This document shows, in pieces, positions 8,065 to 16,804 of a DNA stretch of 25,217 nt; the first letter of the stretch is position 1; every line of letters starts with the position of its first letter. The notes beneath the pieces are model-generated. The model did no database searches, was not told where the DNA came from, and was given only the letters and a program-made list of their open reading frames with translations. The DNA is taken from assembly GCA_900546685.1 (NCBI GenBank), contig UREB01000005.1, positions 1 to 25,217 of the forward strand, read 5' to 3'. Source of the DNA: an uncultured Eubacteriales bacterium. Its GTDB lineage: Bacteria; Bacillota; Clostridia; Christensenellales; QAND01. A program made the position numbers and the translations under genes.

Positions 8065-10704
8065 ATGGATATGCCCAAAGCAATTCCCGAAAAGACGTAT
8101 GATTTTAAGGCCGTGGAGGACAAGCTCTACCAGGCCTGGCAAAACGCCGGTTGCTTTACGCCCGACATAGAGCCGGACAAGCAGCCTTATACCATTGTGA
8201 TTCCTCCGCCGAACATTACGGGGCAGCTGCATATGGGTCATGCATTGGATGAGACATTGCAGGATATTTTGATCCGCACCAAAAGGATGCAGGGCATTCC
8301 GGCGCTGTGGCTGCCGGGTACGGACCATGCTTCCATCGCAACCGAGGTAAAAATCGTAGAGGCGATGGCAGAAGAGGGCTTAACAAAAGAAGAGGTAGGG
8401 CGCGATGGCTTTATGGAACGGGCTTGGGCATGGAAAGAGAAATTCGGCGGCCGTATCGTCACGCAACTGAAAAAGCTAGGGGCCTCTTGCGATTGGTCCA
8501 GAGAACGGTTCACCATGGATGAAGGATGCAGCCGGGCGGTCAACGAAGTGTTTGTAAGGCTGTATGAAAAAGGGTTGATTTACAAAGGAAACCGCATCAT
8601 CAATTGGTGCCCAGACTGCCAGACCGCTCTTTCGGACGCGGAGGTGGAGTATGAGGACCAGCCCGGCCATTTGTGGCATATCCGCTACACGACGCCGGAT
8701 GGAAAGGACAGCATCATCGTAGCGACCACCCGCCCCGAGACCATGCTGGGGGATACTGCCGTGGCAGTGCATCCAGAGGATGAGCGGTATGCGCATCTGA
8801 TTGGGAAAACCGTGGTATTGCCGCTGGTCAATAAGGAAATTTCCATTGTAGCAGATGAATATGTGGATAGGGAATTTGGTACGGGCGCGGTGAAGATTAC
8901 GCCGGCCCACGATCCGAACGATTTTGAAGTGGGCGTACGGCACAACCTGCCCGTGATTCGTGTGCTGGATGATGCTGGTGTTGTCAACGAAAACGGGGGC
9001 AAATACCAGGGCATGGATCGCTATGAAGCGCGCCGGCATATTGTAGAGGACCTAAAGGCCATGGGTGCGCTGGGGAAGATAGAAGAGCATGCCCACAACG
9101 TGGGTACCTGTTACCGCTGCGGTACGACGGTAGAGCCCATTGTGAGCGAGCAATGGTTCGTATCCATGAAACCCTTGGCAGAGCCTGCAATCGAAGCGGT
9201 ACGCAGCGGAAAGGTAAAGTTTGTACCGGAACGGTTTTCCAAAATCTATTTTAACTGGATGGAAAACATCAAGGATTGGTGTATTTCCAGACAGCTGTGG
9301 TGGGGGCACCGCATTCCGGCTTGGACGTGCGAGGAATGCGGCGAGCTCATCGTAGCCAAAGAGGCGCCGCATGTCTGCCCGAAATGCGGTAGCGCAAAGC
9401 TAAAGCAGGATGAGGATGTGCTGGATACCTGGTTCTCCTCTGGCCTGTGGCCGTTTTCTACGCTGGGTTGGCCGGAACAGACAGAGGATCTTCGCTATTT
9501 TTACCCAACCTCTACACTGGTGACAGGTCCGGATATTATCTTTTTCTGGGTCGCTCGTATGATCGTCTTTGGTCTGGAAATTATGGGAGAGCCGCCCTTT
9601 GATACCGTGATGATCCACGGCATTGTGCGCGATAGCCAAGGGAGAAAGATGTCCAAATCACTTGGCAACGGCATCGATCCGTTGGAGATCATCGACCAAT
9701 ACGGCACGGATGCCCTACGGTTCTCTTTAGTGCAAAACAATGCCATTGAAAACGACATGCGCTTTTATACCGAACGCGTAGAGGCCGCTAGGAACTTTGC
9801 CAACAAGCTGTGGAATGCGGCGCGGTTTGTGCTGATGAATGTCGGCGATTATGAGCCGAAGGGCTTAGAAGGTCTGGCGCTGGCACCGGAGGATCATTGG
9901 ATTCTGCACAATTTAGATGAGGCGGTGCGCGGCGTAACGGCCAATATCGACAATATGGAGCTGGGCCTTGGTGCGCAAAAGGTATACGATTTCCTCTGGT
10001 CGGATTATTGCGACTGGTATATTGAAATGTGCAAGACGCGGCTGCAGGGACAGGGCCAGGAAAAGCAGACTGCGCTGGAAGTATTGCTCTATGTATTGGA
10101 CGCCACGCTCAAGCTGCTGCATCCGTTTATGCCGTTTGTTACGGAGGAGATCTATCAATCTTTGCCGGGCTCGGAAGGATTTTTGATGAAAGCGTCTTGG
10201 CCTACAGTGTGCAGTCTGGCCTCGGCAAAGACGGCGGAAAACGTGGGCCAGCTGATGGAGCTGGTGCGCTCTATCCGCAACCTGCGCCGCGAGCTCAACG
10301 TACCGCAGGGCAAACGTGCGCCGCTGTGCATTTTGGCAAGCGAGAACGAAAGAAAGTGTTTTGAAGAAAACAAGGCCTGGTTTACCCGCTTGGCCTACGC
10401 CAGCGAGCTTCAGTTTTTAGAGGATGAGACGCAGGCTCCCAAGATTTCCTCGTCCGCAGCTTCTCCGTTGGGAACGGCCTATCTGCCGCTGGGAGAGCTG
10501 ATCGATTTGGAGAAGGAACGTCAGCGTTTGGACAAAGAAGTGCAGAAAGTGCAGAGTGAAATCAAACGTGCAGAGGGGAAATTGGCCAACCAAGGTTTTG
10601 TCAGCAAGGCGCCGGCCGCTGTTGTGGAGGAAGAACGGCGTAAGCTGCAAGAGAATCGGGCGCTGCTGGAGCGTGTGCTGGCTCTAAAGGCAAAGCTGTT
10701 ATGA
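8065..10704 (+). CDS. valS: Valyl-tRNA synthetase
   Basis: An 879-residue class I synthetase that charges tRNA(Val). HIGH-type motif: PPPNITGQLHMGHA (HMGH at 56-59); KMSKS at residues 528-532. Between them lie the CP1 editing domain (ATTRPETMLGDTAVAVHPEDERY; FGTGAVKITPAHDPNDFEVG) and a zinc-knuckle-like CEECGELI...CPKCG. The anticodon-binding domain follows, and the last about 65 residues form the ValS-specific coiled coil (LIDLEKERQRLDKEVQKVQSEI). Full length for the bacterial enzyme. AAAGGAG ends at 8060, four bases before the ATG at 8065 and ten before a second ATG at 8071, so either may be used. Expression is controlled by the T-box leader; folC overlaps the stop. Confidence 0.98.
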   Translation: MDMPKAIPEKTYDFKAVEDKLYQAWQNAGCFTPDIEPDKQPYTIVIPPPNITGQLHMGHALDETLQDILIRTKRMQGIPALWLPGTDHASIATEVKIVEAMAEEGLTKEEVGRDGFMERAWAWKEKFGGRIVTQLKKLGASCDWSRERFTMDEGCSRAVNEVFVRLYEKGLIYKGNRIINWCPDCQTALSDAEVEYEDQPGHLWHIRYTTPDGKDSIIVATTRPETMLGDTAVAVHPEDERYAHLIGKTVVLPLVNKEISIVADEYVDREFGTGAVKITPAHDPNDFEVGVRHNLPVIRVLDDAGVVNENGGKYQGMDRYEARRHIVEDLKAMGALGKIEEHAHNVGTCYRCGTTVEPIVSEQWFVSMKPLAEPAIEAVRSGKVKFVPERFSKIYFNWMENIKDWCISRQLWWGHRIPAWTCEECGELIVAKEAPHVCPKCGSAKLKQDEDVLDTWFSSGLWPFSTLGWPEQTEDLRYFYPTSTLVTGPDIIFFWVARMIVFGLEIMGEPPFDTVMIHGIVRDSQGRKMSKSLGNGIDPLEIIDQYGTDALRFSLVQNNAIENDMRFYTERVEAARNFANKLWNAARFVLMNVGDYEPKGLEGLALAPEDHWILHNLDEAVRGVTANIDNMELGLGAQKVYDFLWSDYCDWYIEMCKTRLQGQGQEKQTALEVLLYVLDATLKLLHPFMPFVTEEIYQSLPGSEGFLMKASWPTVCSLASAKTAENVGQLMELVRSIRNLRRELNVPQGKRAPLCILASENERKCFEENKAWFTRLAYASELQFLEDETQAPKISSSAASPLGTAYLPLGELIDLEKERQRLDKEVQKVQSEIKRAEGKLANQGFVSKAPAAVVEEERRKLQENRALLERVLALKAKLL

Positions 10705-11948
10705 TGTCGTTCCCTTCACACTGGACAGAGGAGCAAAAACAGCGGTTCGATGTCTACCTGCCCTATCTGGGGACTCGTAGGTTGATGCAGGAAATTCCAT
10801 GCATTCATGTGGCGGGCACCAATGGAAAGGGCTCGGTTTGCGCCATGTTGGAAAGCATGCTGCGCCAGGCAGGGTATCGGACGGGGCTGTTTACCTCCCC
10901 GCATCTCTATCACGAAACCGAACGCATCCTCATCGATGGCCGCCCTATCGACCCGGCCTATATGCAAGAAGGGATGGAACACATAGCCGCGATACTGCCG
11001 AGCGCGGGCTATTTTGAAAGAACTTTCTTTTGTGCAATGGAGGCATTTGCCGCTTCTGGCTGCGAGATTGCGGTGATTGAAGCGGGCATCGGCGGGGCAA
11101 TGGACGTGACCAATCTGGTGGCGCCCTGGGCCACGGTGATTGCAAACGTTGGATTGGACCATACGGCGGTGCTAGGCGATACGCTGGAAAAAATTGCCCA
11201 GCAAAAGGCGGGCATTGCCAAGCGGAGCGTACCAATGGTGTTGTATTCGGATCTGCCAAAGGGTGTGCATGATGCGATTGTCAGTGTCTGCCGAAATGCA
11301 GGCGCCCCCATATACGAAGGGGAGAGAATCAGGATCATACAGCAGGATGGGGCCTTGCATCCCGTGTTGACATTTCAAACCGATAAGGGCGAGGTTGGCC
11401 CGCTGACGTTGCCCTTGATGGGGGCGCACCAGGTAAAAAATGCACAGCTTGCGTTGGCAGCGATGATGGCTCTTGAAGGAAAAATCAAAGTAACAGAAGA
11501 ACAACTTGCCGAGGGGCTGCGTACAACGCGCTGGCCTGGCAGAATGCAGTGGATGCCCACCTGTGGCACGGGCCCGCAGATTTTGGTCGACGGCGCGCAC
11601 AATCCACAGGCGGCCTTGCAGCTCAAAGAGAATATCCAGCGGCTGTTTGGAAAATCCCCTGTCGTGCTTTTATGCGCAGTGATGCGGGATAAAAATACAA
11701 AGGAAGTTGTACGCCAACTGAATGAAATCGCGGAGGTTGCTGTCTGTACTGTGGCGGAGCCCCAAAGGGGAACGCCGCCGCAGGATTTGGCTGCGCTGTT
11801 TTCCTGTCCGGCTGAGGCTGAGCCGGACGCGGCCAAAGCCTATGCCAGAGCATGTGAGGCAGCGCGCCATCGGGGAGCGCTGCTTGTGGTAGCAGGCTCT
11901 TTGTACTTGCCTGGCGCCATCGGCATCGGCAGCGCGCAAGAAGGATAA
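10701..11948 (+). CDS. folC: Bifunctional dihydrofolate synthase / folylpolyglutamate synthase
   Basis: A 415-residue Mur-ligase-fold enzyme that adds glutamate to dihydropteroate and then to folates, keeping them in the cell. The P-loop is GTNGKGSV (39-46); others are LFTSPHLYHETERI (the Omega loop), EAGIGGAMDVTNLV, ANVGLDHTAVLGDTLEKIAQQKAGIAK with the metal-binding His and carbamylatable Lys region, and the C-terminal DGAHNPQA. The ATG at 10701 overlaps the valS stop as ATGA, so translation is coupled and the gene shares the T-box controlled transcript; valS-folC is a common Bacillota order. A second in-frame ATG occurs at 10704. No strong terminator follows. Confidence 0.96.
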   Translation: MMSFPSHWTEEQKQRFDVYLPYLGTRRLMQEIPCIHVAGTNGKGSVCAMLESMLRQAGYRTGLFTSPHLYHETERILIDGRPIDPAYMQEGMEHIAAILPSAGYFERTFFCAMEAFAASGCEIAVIEAGIGGAMDVTNLVAPWATVIANVGLDHTAVLGDTLEKIAQQKAGIAKRSVPMVLYSDLPKGVHDAIVSVCRNAGAPIYEGERIRIIQQDGALHPVLTFQTDKGEVGPLTLPLMGAHQVKNAQLALAAMMALEGKIKVTEEQLAEGLRTTRWPGRMQWMPTCGTGPQILVDGAHNPQAALQLKENIQRLFGKSPVVLLCAVMRDKNTKEVVRQLNEIAEVAVCTVAEPQRGTPPQDLAALFSCPAEAEPDAAKAYARACEAARHRGALLVVAGSLYLPGAIGIGSAQEG

Positions 11949-11981
11949 TATAGGGAGATTTTGACGAAATTTGGTGAATGT

Positions 11982-12010
11982 GAGACAAGCTTTACAAGGG
12001 AGAGTATAAT
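11982..12010 (+). promoter_or_regulatory. Predicted promoter of the first lipoprotein gene
   Basis: A perfect -10, TATAAT (12005-12010), lies 17 bases after GAGACA (11982-11987), 33 bases before the ATG. Confidence 0.6.
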
Positions 12011-12043
12011 AGAGGAAACAGAGCGTAAAAGGAGGAGAAGCAT

Positions 12044-12667
12044 ATGAAAAAATCGTTTGCTTTCATAATCTGTATGCTGCTGGGGCTAGCCGTGCTGGCA
12101 GGCTGCGGCGGCCAAACGGCGCAGCCCGTCGAAAGCGCGGCAGCTGCGCAGGGCGGTGCTACTGTGCAGCAAAAAGAGCTGACCGAGCAGGAATTACAAA
12201 CTTTGGAGCCGTTATTTCGTATCGTGATGGGATGCTCAGAGAATGGATTTTCTGGGCAGCCGGATGCAAAAACGGCTTCCATCGTGGTATACAATATGAT
12301 AAACTATGATATTTTTACAGCGGAGGATGGAGACCGTACAGACGACTGGGTCAGCGATGCGATGCTGCAAAAGATATACGAGGATTGCTTTACCGACCAT
12401 GCTACGCCGTTGGACTTTTCCTCGTATACAATCATGAGCAGAAAGGACGAGGGATATAACTGGGAGCATTCAGATATGGGGCTGACGCCAGAGGCAACCG
12501 TCATGGACAGCAAAGGCATCGGTAACGATGAATATGAAGTGCATGTTTCGCTTAGATACCCAGAGGATACTGAGCTGACAGGAACGGGTACCTTTGTGAT
12601 CCACAAAAAAGAGGACGGAAAATTTGGCTATACTTTGAGCGCGTGGGAGTATACCTGGAACGCTTAA
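12044..12667 (+). CDS. Lipoprotein of unknown function
   Basis: A 207-residue predicted lipoprotein. Residues 1-20 form a type II signal peptide (charged MKKS, hydrophobic core) with lipobox LAGC; Cys21 would be lipidated after cleavage. Residues 22-45 are an Ala/Gln-rich linker, then a soluble domain of mixed character with EWE-like C-terminal strands (TGTFVIHKKEDGKFGYTLSAWEYTW). I do not recognise the family. AAAGGAGGAG precedes the ATG at 12044 with good spacing. It has its own consensus promoter and terminator, so it is probably a single-gene unit on the outer face of the membrane. Confidence 0.8.
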   Translation: MKKSFAFIICMLLGLAVLAGCGGQTAQPVESAAAAQGGATVQQKELTEQELQTLEPLFRIVMGCSENGFSGQPDAKTASIVVYNMINYDIFTAEDGDRTDDWVSDAMLQKIYEDCFTDHATPLDFSSYTIMSRKDEGYNWEHSDMGLTPEATVMDSKGIGNDEYEVHVSLRYPEDTELTGTGTFVIHKKEDGKFGYTLSAWEYTWNA

Positions 12668-12681
12668 CAGCGCACAAAAAG

Positions 12682-12706
12682 GGAATGGTTTTCCATTCCT
12701 TTTTTT
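12682..12706 (+). terminator. Intrinsic terminator
   Basis: GGAATGG (12682-12688), a TTTT loop, CCATTCC (12693-12699), then a run of seven T, 14 bases after the first lipoprotein stop. Confidence 0.88.
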
Positions 12707-12821
12707 ATATTTTGGATGATATTTGAAAATCAAGAGGGATTCGGCGATTCTCTTCTACCTTCGGAAACAATCGGATTTTTTGTAGTGTATCATGAAAATA
12801 GATATACTGGGGGGAGAAAAG

Positions 12822-13238
12822 ATGAAAAAGAAGCTTTTTGCACTATTTTTGGCCGTATTGACTTTTTGTGGGCTGGCAGGTTGTTCATACAGTGTTGACA
12901 GCGAGCCATCATTCACACAATCGCCTGTGAGTTCGCCAACGGCATATACGCCGGAGCCGGCAACGCCTGCGCCTACGTTAGAGCCAACGACGACGATGAC
13001 GGAAAGAGCGACGCAAACACCGGAGAAAACGCAGAAAAAACAGCAACAGGCTACGCAGAAACCAAAGAAAACACAATCCACAAAAACGGAAGACAAAACA
13101 GGCACCGTATACATTACCGATACAGGGGATAAATACCATCGTTCCGGCTGCCGCTATCTTAAAAAGTCCAAGCATGCAATCTCATTGTCCAATGCAAAAG
13201 CACAGGGGTATGCGCCTTGCTCGGTCTGTAAACCATAA
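12822..13238 (+). CDS. Lipoprotein with Thr/Pro/Lys-rich linker and Ada-like metal-binding C-terminus
   Basis: A 138-residue predicted lipoprotein. Signal peptide residues 1-20, lipobox LAGC, lipid-modified Cys21. Residues about 25-93 are a low-complexity linker rich in T, P, E, K and Q, as in cell-wall spanning segments. Residues 95-138 (VYITDTGDKYHRSGCRYL...GYAPCSVCKP) resemble the Ada-like/SH3-adjacent metal-binding module often found at the end of secreted nucleases and competence-type proteins: His106, Cys110, Cys133 and Cys136 could hold zinc. No nuclease domain is present. ATG 12822 is chosen over an upstream in-frame ATG at 12792 because GGGGGGAGAAAAG directly precedes it and it starts the signal peptide. 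The function is unknown. Confidence 0.82.
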   Translation: MKKKLFALFLAVLTFCGLAGCSYSVDSEPSFTQSPVSSPTAYTPEPATPAPTLEPTTTMTERATQTPEKTQKKQQQATQKPKKTQSTKTEDKTGTVYITDTGDKYHRSGCRYLKKSKHAISLSNAKAQGYAPCSVCKP

Positions 13239-13265
13239 AAAGCATGCCATTCGGCATGCTTTTTT
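13237..13265. terminator. Bidirectional terminator between the lipoprotein and the histidine kinase
   Basis: AAAAAGCATGCC (13237-13248) and GGCATGCTTTTT (13253-13264) pair perfectly around ATTC. It can end both the plus-strand lipoprotein and the minus-strand operon. Confidence 0.92.
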
Positions 13266-13266
13266 A

Positions 13267-14550
13267 CTAAACGCGGGGCAAGCAAAAGCGAATACAAAGC
13301 CCAGGCCTGTTCTTCCGCGGCTCTGCCCAGATTTTTCCGCCGTGTGATTGCAGGATCTCGCGGCAAATGGAAAGCCCTAACCCGGCCACAGAGCGCCCGG
13401 CATCCGAGGTAAACAGCGGATCGAAAATTTGGGAGAGCTGTGAGGAAGGAACGCCCTCTCCACTATCCTCAAAAGCAAAGCAGATGGAAGGGCCTTCGGC
13501 GTAGCAGGAGATACATAACGATTTTTCGCCATCCTGGAAATGTTTTAGACTGTTGCTGATAAGGTTGCCAAAAACGCGGCGAATCTTTGAGATGTCTACC
13601 TCAACGGCTTGTAAAGGGGCCTGGTTGGCTAAATTCATTTGTACGCCAAGCGAGGTAAGCTCCTCTTGATATTCCTCCTGTAAAAGGCTAAACAGCTGAT
13701 TGGTAGTAACGATTTGTTTTTTCAAAGAGCCGGGCAGGTTACAGCTTAGATAATCATCAAACTCCTCTACCAGATCCCGAATGGTCTGCGCTTTATCATA
13801 TATCGTGGAAACATAGCGGCTGGTACGCTCTGGTGTCAAAGCGGATTTCTGCATACGCTCAGCATAACCCATCACACTGGTAAGCGGCGTTTTGATATCA
13901 TGAGAGATCGAAGCTATGATCTGGTTTTGTTTTGCCTTTTCTACCTCTAGATCCTCCGTCAGCTGCACGAAGGCATTTTGCAGCTGGCCAATTTCGTCCT
14001 TGCGTGCGGTTCGTTTGGGCTTTATACCAGCCTTATAGGCCTGCATATCGCCCTGCATCCGCATGATAGGACGCACATAATGAATGTACAGAATCAGGTA
14101 GAGCACAGGAAGCACAAACAGAAATAAAAGGATACCGGCGGTAAAGAGCCGACGGACAGCGGGAATCGATGAGGCGGACTTAATGGAGATAAATTGCGTA
14201 ACACGCAGCAAAAGCGTCTGCCCATCAGCCTGCAAGGGAGAGGTGGCATTGATGGAGATGGCGGGTTCGTCCTGGTCTTCTGTGCGGTAGAGCGTGCGGC
14301 CGTCGAGATCTAAGAGATGAAACTGATATCCGGTAGCATCGGCCTGTTGCTGTAAATAGCGAGAAAAGTCTGATTCTAATGGCAGATGATCGGCATAGGA
14401 GGCGCACTGTACCTCCAGCGACGCTTGCAGCTGTTCAAATTCATGAGCCGTAGAAGAGGACAAAAAAAGGTTATAATAGCCAACCAACAGGCCAACGGTA
14501 AGGAACAATGTGGCGAGCACGATCAAAAGAACCTGGTTTCGCAGACGCAT
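13267..14550 (-). CDS. Sensor histidine kinase (HAMP type)
   Basis: A 427-residue membrane sensor kinase. TM1 is about residues 6-30, a short extracytoplasmic sensor domain spans about 31-132, TM2 about 136-157, then a HAMP linker (VRPIMRMQGDMQAYKAG...KDEIGQLQNAFVQL). The H-box is IIASISHDIKTPLTSVMGYAERM with phospho-acceptor His217; the N-box is VFGNLISNSLKHF, G1 FEDSGEGVP, F LSQIFDPLF and G2 GLGLSICREIL. All catalytic boxes are present, so it should be active. Start ATG 14550 lies six bases after the regulator's stop, with AGGAG inside the regulator's 3' end. It is the last gene of a four-gene unit after an MMPL exporter, which suggests it senses something linked to that export. The ligand is unknown. 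Confidence 0.93.
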   Translation of the reverse strand: MRLRNQVLLIVLATLFLTVGLLVGYYNLFLSSSTAHEFEQLQASLEVQCASYADHLPLESDFSRYLQQQADATGYQFHLLDLDGRTLYRTEDQDEPAISINATSPLQADGQTLLLRVTQFISIKSASSIPAVRRLFTAGILLFLFVLPVLYLILYIHYVRPIMRMQGDMQAYKAGIKPKRTARKDEIGQLQNAFVQLTEDLEVEKAKQNQIIASISHDIKTPLTSVMGYAERMQKSALTPERTSRYVSTIYDKAQTIRDLVEEFDDYLSCNLPGSLKKQIVTTNQLFSLLQEEYQEELTSLGVQMNLANQAPLQAVEVDISKIRRVFGNLISNSLKHFQDGEKSLCISCYAEGPSICFAFEDSGEGVPSSQLSQIFDPLFTSDAGRSVAGLGLSICREILQSHGGKIWAEPRKNRPGLCIRFCLPRV

Positions 14551-14556
14551 GGTGGT

Positions 14557-15240
14557 TTACTCCTGTGTTTTGATAAACTTGTAGCCAACGCCCCAGATGG
14601 TCTTGATATATTCGCTGGCAGGGTCTATTTTTGTGCGAAGGTTTTTGATATTGACGGCAACGGTTCCGATATCGCCGTAATGCTCTCCCCAAACGGCGTT
14701 AAAGATCTGCTCGCGAGACAATACGCGCCCTGCATTTTCCATCAAATACTGCAAAAGCTGAAATTCTCTGGTGGAAAGGGAGATGGGCGCCCCGTGCTTG
14801 GTTACTTCAAAGCTTTCTTGGTTGAGCCGGATACAGCCTACCTCCAGCCAAGGGGAGGCGGGCTTTGCATGGGTGCGGTCCTCTCGGCGCAGATGTGCTT
14901 TGACGCGGGCCACAAGCTCCTCAACAACAAAGGGCTTATAGATATAATCATCCGCCCCCATCTCAAGGCCGACGAGAGTATCCAGTGTACGGCTCTTGGC
15001 CGTTACAAAGAGGATGGGGCAGGAGACTAGATCGCGCACCTTACGGCATAGCTCCAGCCCATCCATTTCCGGCATCATAATATCCAAAATAATCAGGGAG
15101 AAATCCTGTGCCTGTTGGATCAATGCCAACGCTGCTTTGCCATCATGCGCCAGGACAGTAGAAAGCCCTTCATCTTCCAAGGCATCAGAAACAAGCTCGG
15201 CGATGGCCCTGTCGTCGTCCACAATCAAAATTTTCGGCAT
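14557..15240 (-). CDS. OmpR/PhoB-family response regulator
   Basis: A 227-residue regulator. The receiver domain (about 1-115) has the acidic pocket VDDD, phospho-acceptor Asp53 in LIILDIMMPEMDG, the Thr/Lys positions in LFVTAKS and YIYKPF. The C-terminal winged helix (about 130-225) reads LSTREFQLLQYLMENAGRVLSREQIFNAVWG...VAVNIKNLRTKI...TIWGVGYKF. I use ATG 15240 with AGGAGG eight bases upstream; the frame extends to 15303 but those residues are not family-like. It pairs with the adjacent histidine kinase and begins 35 bases after the LxxG-repeat gene. It probably autoregulates the operon; the target site is not proven. Confidence 0.94.
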   Translation of the reverse strand: MPKILIVDDDRAIAELVSDALEDEGLSTVLAHDGKAALALIQQAQDFSLIILDIMMPEMDGLELCRKVRDLVSCPILFVTAKSRTLDTLVGLEMGADDYIYKPFVVEELVARVKAHLRREDRTHAKPASPWLEVGCIRLNQESFEVTKHGAPISLSTREFQLLQYLMENAGRVLSREQIFNAVWGEHYGDIGTVAVNIKNLRTKIDPASEYIKTIWGVGYKFIKTQE

Positions 15241-15275
15241 AAGAGACTCCTCCTTTTCTTTATTGTACCACAGCG

Positions 15276-16799
15276 TTAAAACAGATTGGCCAGCTTTTGC
15301 CAAAAGCTGAGCTGTGGCGCTTTCTCTTCCTCCGGCACTGCGGGCTCGGGCTTATGGATGTCGGCGGTTTTCAGCACGAACTGAACAGCATCTACATGCT
15401 CATTTTCTGGCGATACAAACGAAACAGGGGTAAAGTCCTTGCCGGCAAACGAATCGATGGCTTTTTGCAGCTCTTCGTCTATGGTTTGGTCTATGTGTGA
15501 AGTTTCTTGATTCATGGTATTGGCACCGTCCGAGAGGGCGTCGGCGCCGACCGCCAGTTGTCCCATATTTTTCTGTATGGTGGCTACGCCTCCTGTATAA
15601 GTGCCGAGAGCGGCATCAAAATCGTCATATTGCTCTTCCAGAGTGGAAAGCGAATCTGTCAGCGTAGTTAAGGCAGGATTAAGGTCCGCCAGCTCGGTTT
15701 TTTTCTCAGATAGGCCGTTGGCTACCTGACCGACAGCGCCCATTTTACTTTGGTAAATGGTGAGAAGGGCCTGAACATTGGGGTCCTGGCTATTTTTCAG
15801 GTTGGCAAGTACGGCCTTTTCCATATCGCTTTGCTCGGTTACCTGATTCAGGCCATTGACGGCGGTATCCAGGCCGGAAGGAAGGGCAGATAGCTTGGTT
15901 TTCAGCGTTTCCGCGCCGTTGCTTAGCTCTCCAATGGCGCTAAGGACAGTGCTGGAAGCCTGGGTCAGGGATACAGAAGAGTCGTTGATGCGATTTAGGC
16001 CGTCCCTAATTTGGCCGGAGCCATTAGCAAGATCCTGTGCACCAGTGTGTAAAGAGGACACAGCCCCTTTAAGGTCGTTGATCTTGCCTGTAAAAGAGGG
16101 GGTATCAATCTGATCGGCATCGACATCCAGCGCCAGAGAGATGCCGTTGATGTTGATGCCGTCCATTTCAAAATCGGTGACGTCGCTTTGAATGGATATA
16201 TGCTTTTCACTGCCAGGCAGGATGGTATAGGTCAGCTGCTTGTCTGTACCAACATTGGCTTCCGTGGCCCCATCAGCGGAGATATTCTTGCACCGAGAAG
16301 TATCCAGGGCCAGGGTTGCTTGCAAAGCATAGTTTTCATAGAAGCTGGCGGTTTCTGCGCTGTTTTTGGTGATATCCATCTTGATCTCAAGATGGCCAGA
16401 GCTGCCGGCCAGCGTAGATGCATCGATGGGGCTTCCGTCTAGGAAATAGGATACCTGGATTTCCCACGGCAGCTGACGCTCTGGCAACGTTCCTTGGTAG
16501 TAAAAGCGCCCTTTGGGAGCAGAGATAGAGACCTGGCCATCCTGGTATATCAGCGCATCGCTGGTGGAAAGGTTTTTGGTTTCGGTATAAGCGCCATAGT
16601 CGTGTATGGTCTGGGGCTGTTCAAGATCAAACGCATTGACGACATAAATGGCCTGTACCTGGCCGGTAGAGGAAAGGTTGGCGTATATGATTTCTTCTTT
16701 TTCTGTGGCGTCTTCTGCGGCCAAGGCTGGGGGGATCAAAGAGAACATCATGAGAGCCGCTAGAGAGGCAGGCAGGACTTTTTGCATTGTCTTTTTCAT
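15276..16799 (-). CDS. Secreted LxxG heptad-repeat (YhgE/Pip-like) protein, MMPL partner
   Basis: A 507-residue protein with a Sec signal peptide (MKKTMQKVLPASLAALMMFS, predicted AxA cleavage near residue 27) and no later membrane helix. The N-terminal half is beta-rich (YFLDGSPIDASTLAGSSGHLEIKMDI; LTYTILPGSEKHISIQSDVTDFEMDG). The middle is a long helical region with repeats of the L-x2-G-x3-L-x2-G kind, for example LHTGAQDLANGSGQIRDGL, LSNGAETL, LPSGLDTAVNGL and LAVGADALSDGANTM, as in the YhgE/Pip family. The C-terminus ends in an amphipathic FWQKLANLF. ATG 16799 has GGAGGTG nine bases upstream, inside the end of the MMPL gene, five bases from its stop. Close coupling implies a working complex with the exporter; the role is inferred. 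Confidence 0.85.
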   Translation of the reverse strand: MKKTMQKVLPASLAALMMFSLIPPALAAEDATEKEEIIYANLSSTGQVQAIYVVNAFDLEQPQTIHDYGAYTETKNLSTSDALIYQDGQVSISAPKGRFYYQGTLPERQLPWEIQVSYFLDGSPIDASTLAGSSGHLEIKMDITKNSAETASFYENYALQATLALDTSRCKNISADGATEANVGTDKQLTYTILPGSEKHISIQSDVTDFEMDGININGISLALDVDADQIDTPSFTGKINDLKGAVSSLHTGAQDLANGSGQIRDGLNRINDSSVSLTQASSTVLSAIGELSNGAETLKTKLSALPSGLDTAVNGLNQVTEQSDMEKAVLANLKNSQDPNVQALLTIYQSKMGAVGQVANGLSEKKTELADLNPALTTLTDSLSTLEEQYDDFDAALGTYTGGVATIQKNMGQLAVGADALSDGANTMNQETSHIDQTIDEELQKAIDSFAGKDFTPVSFVSPENEHVDAVQFVLKTADIHKPEPAVPEEEKAPQLSFWQKLANLF

Positions 16800-16804
16800 G
16801 TTGA

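Noticed and set aside
12803..12808. TATACT as the -10 of the second lipoprotein gene (with TTGTAG 17 bases upstream)
   Set aside because: Transcription would begin inside the ribosome binding site, too close to the ATG at 12822.
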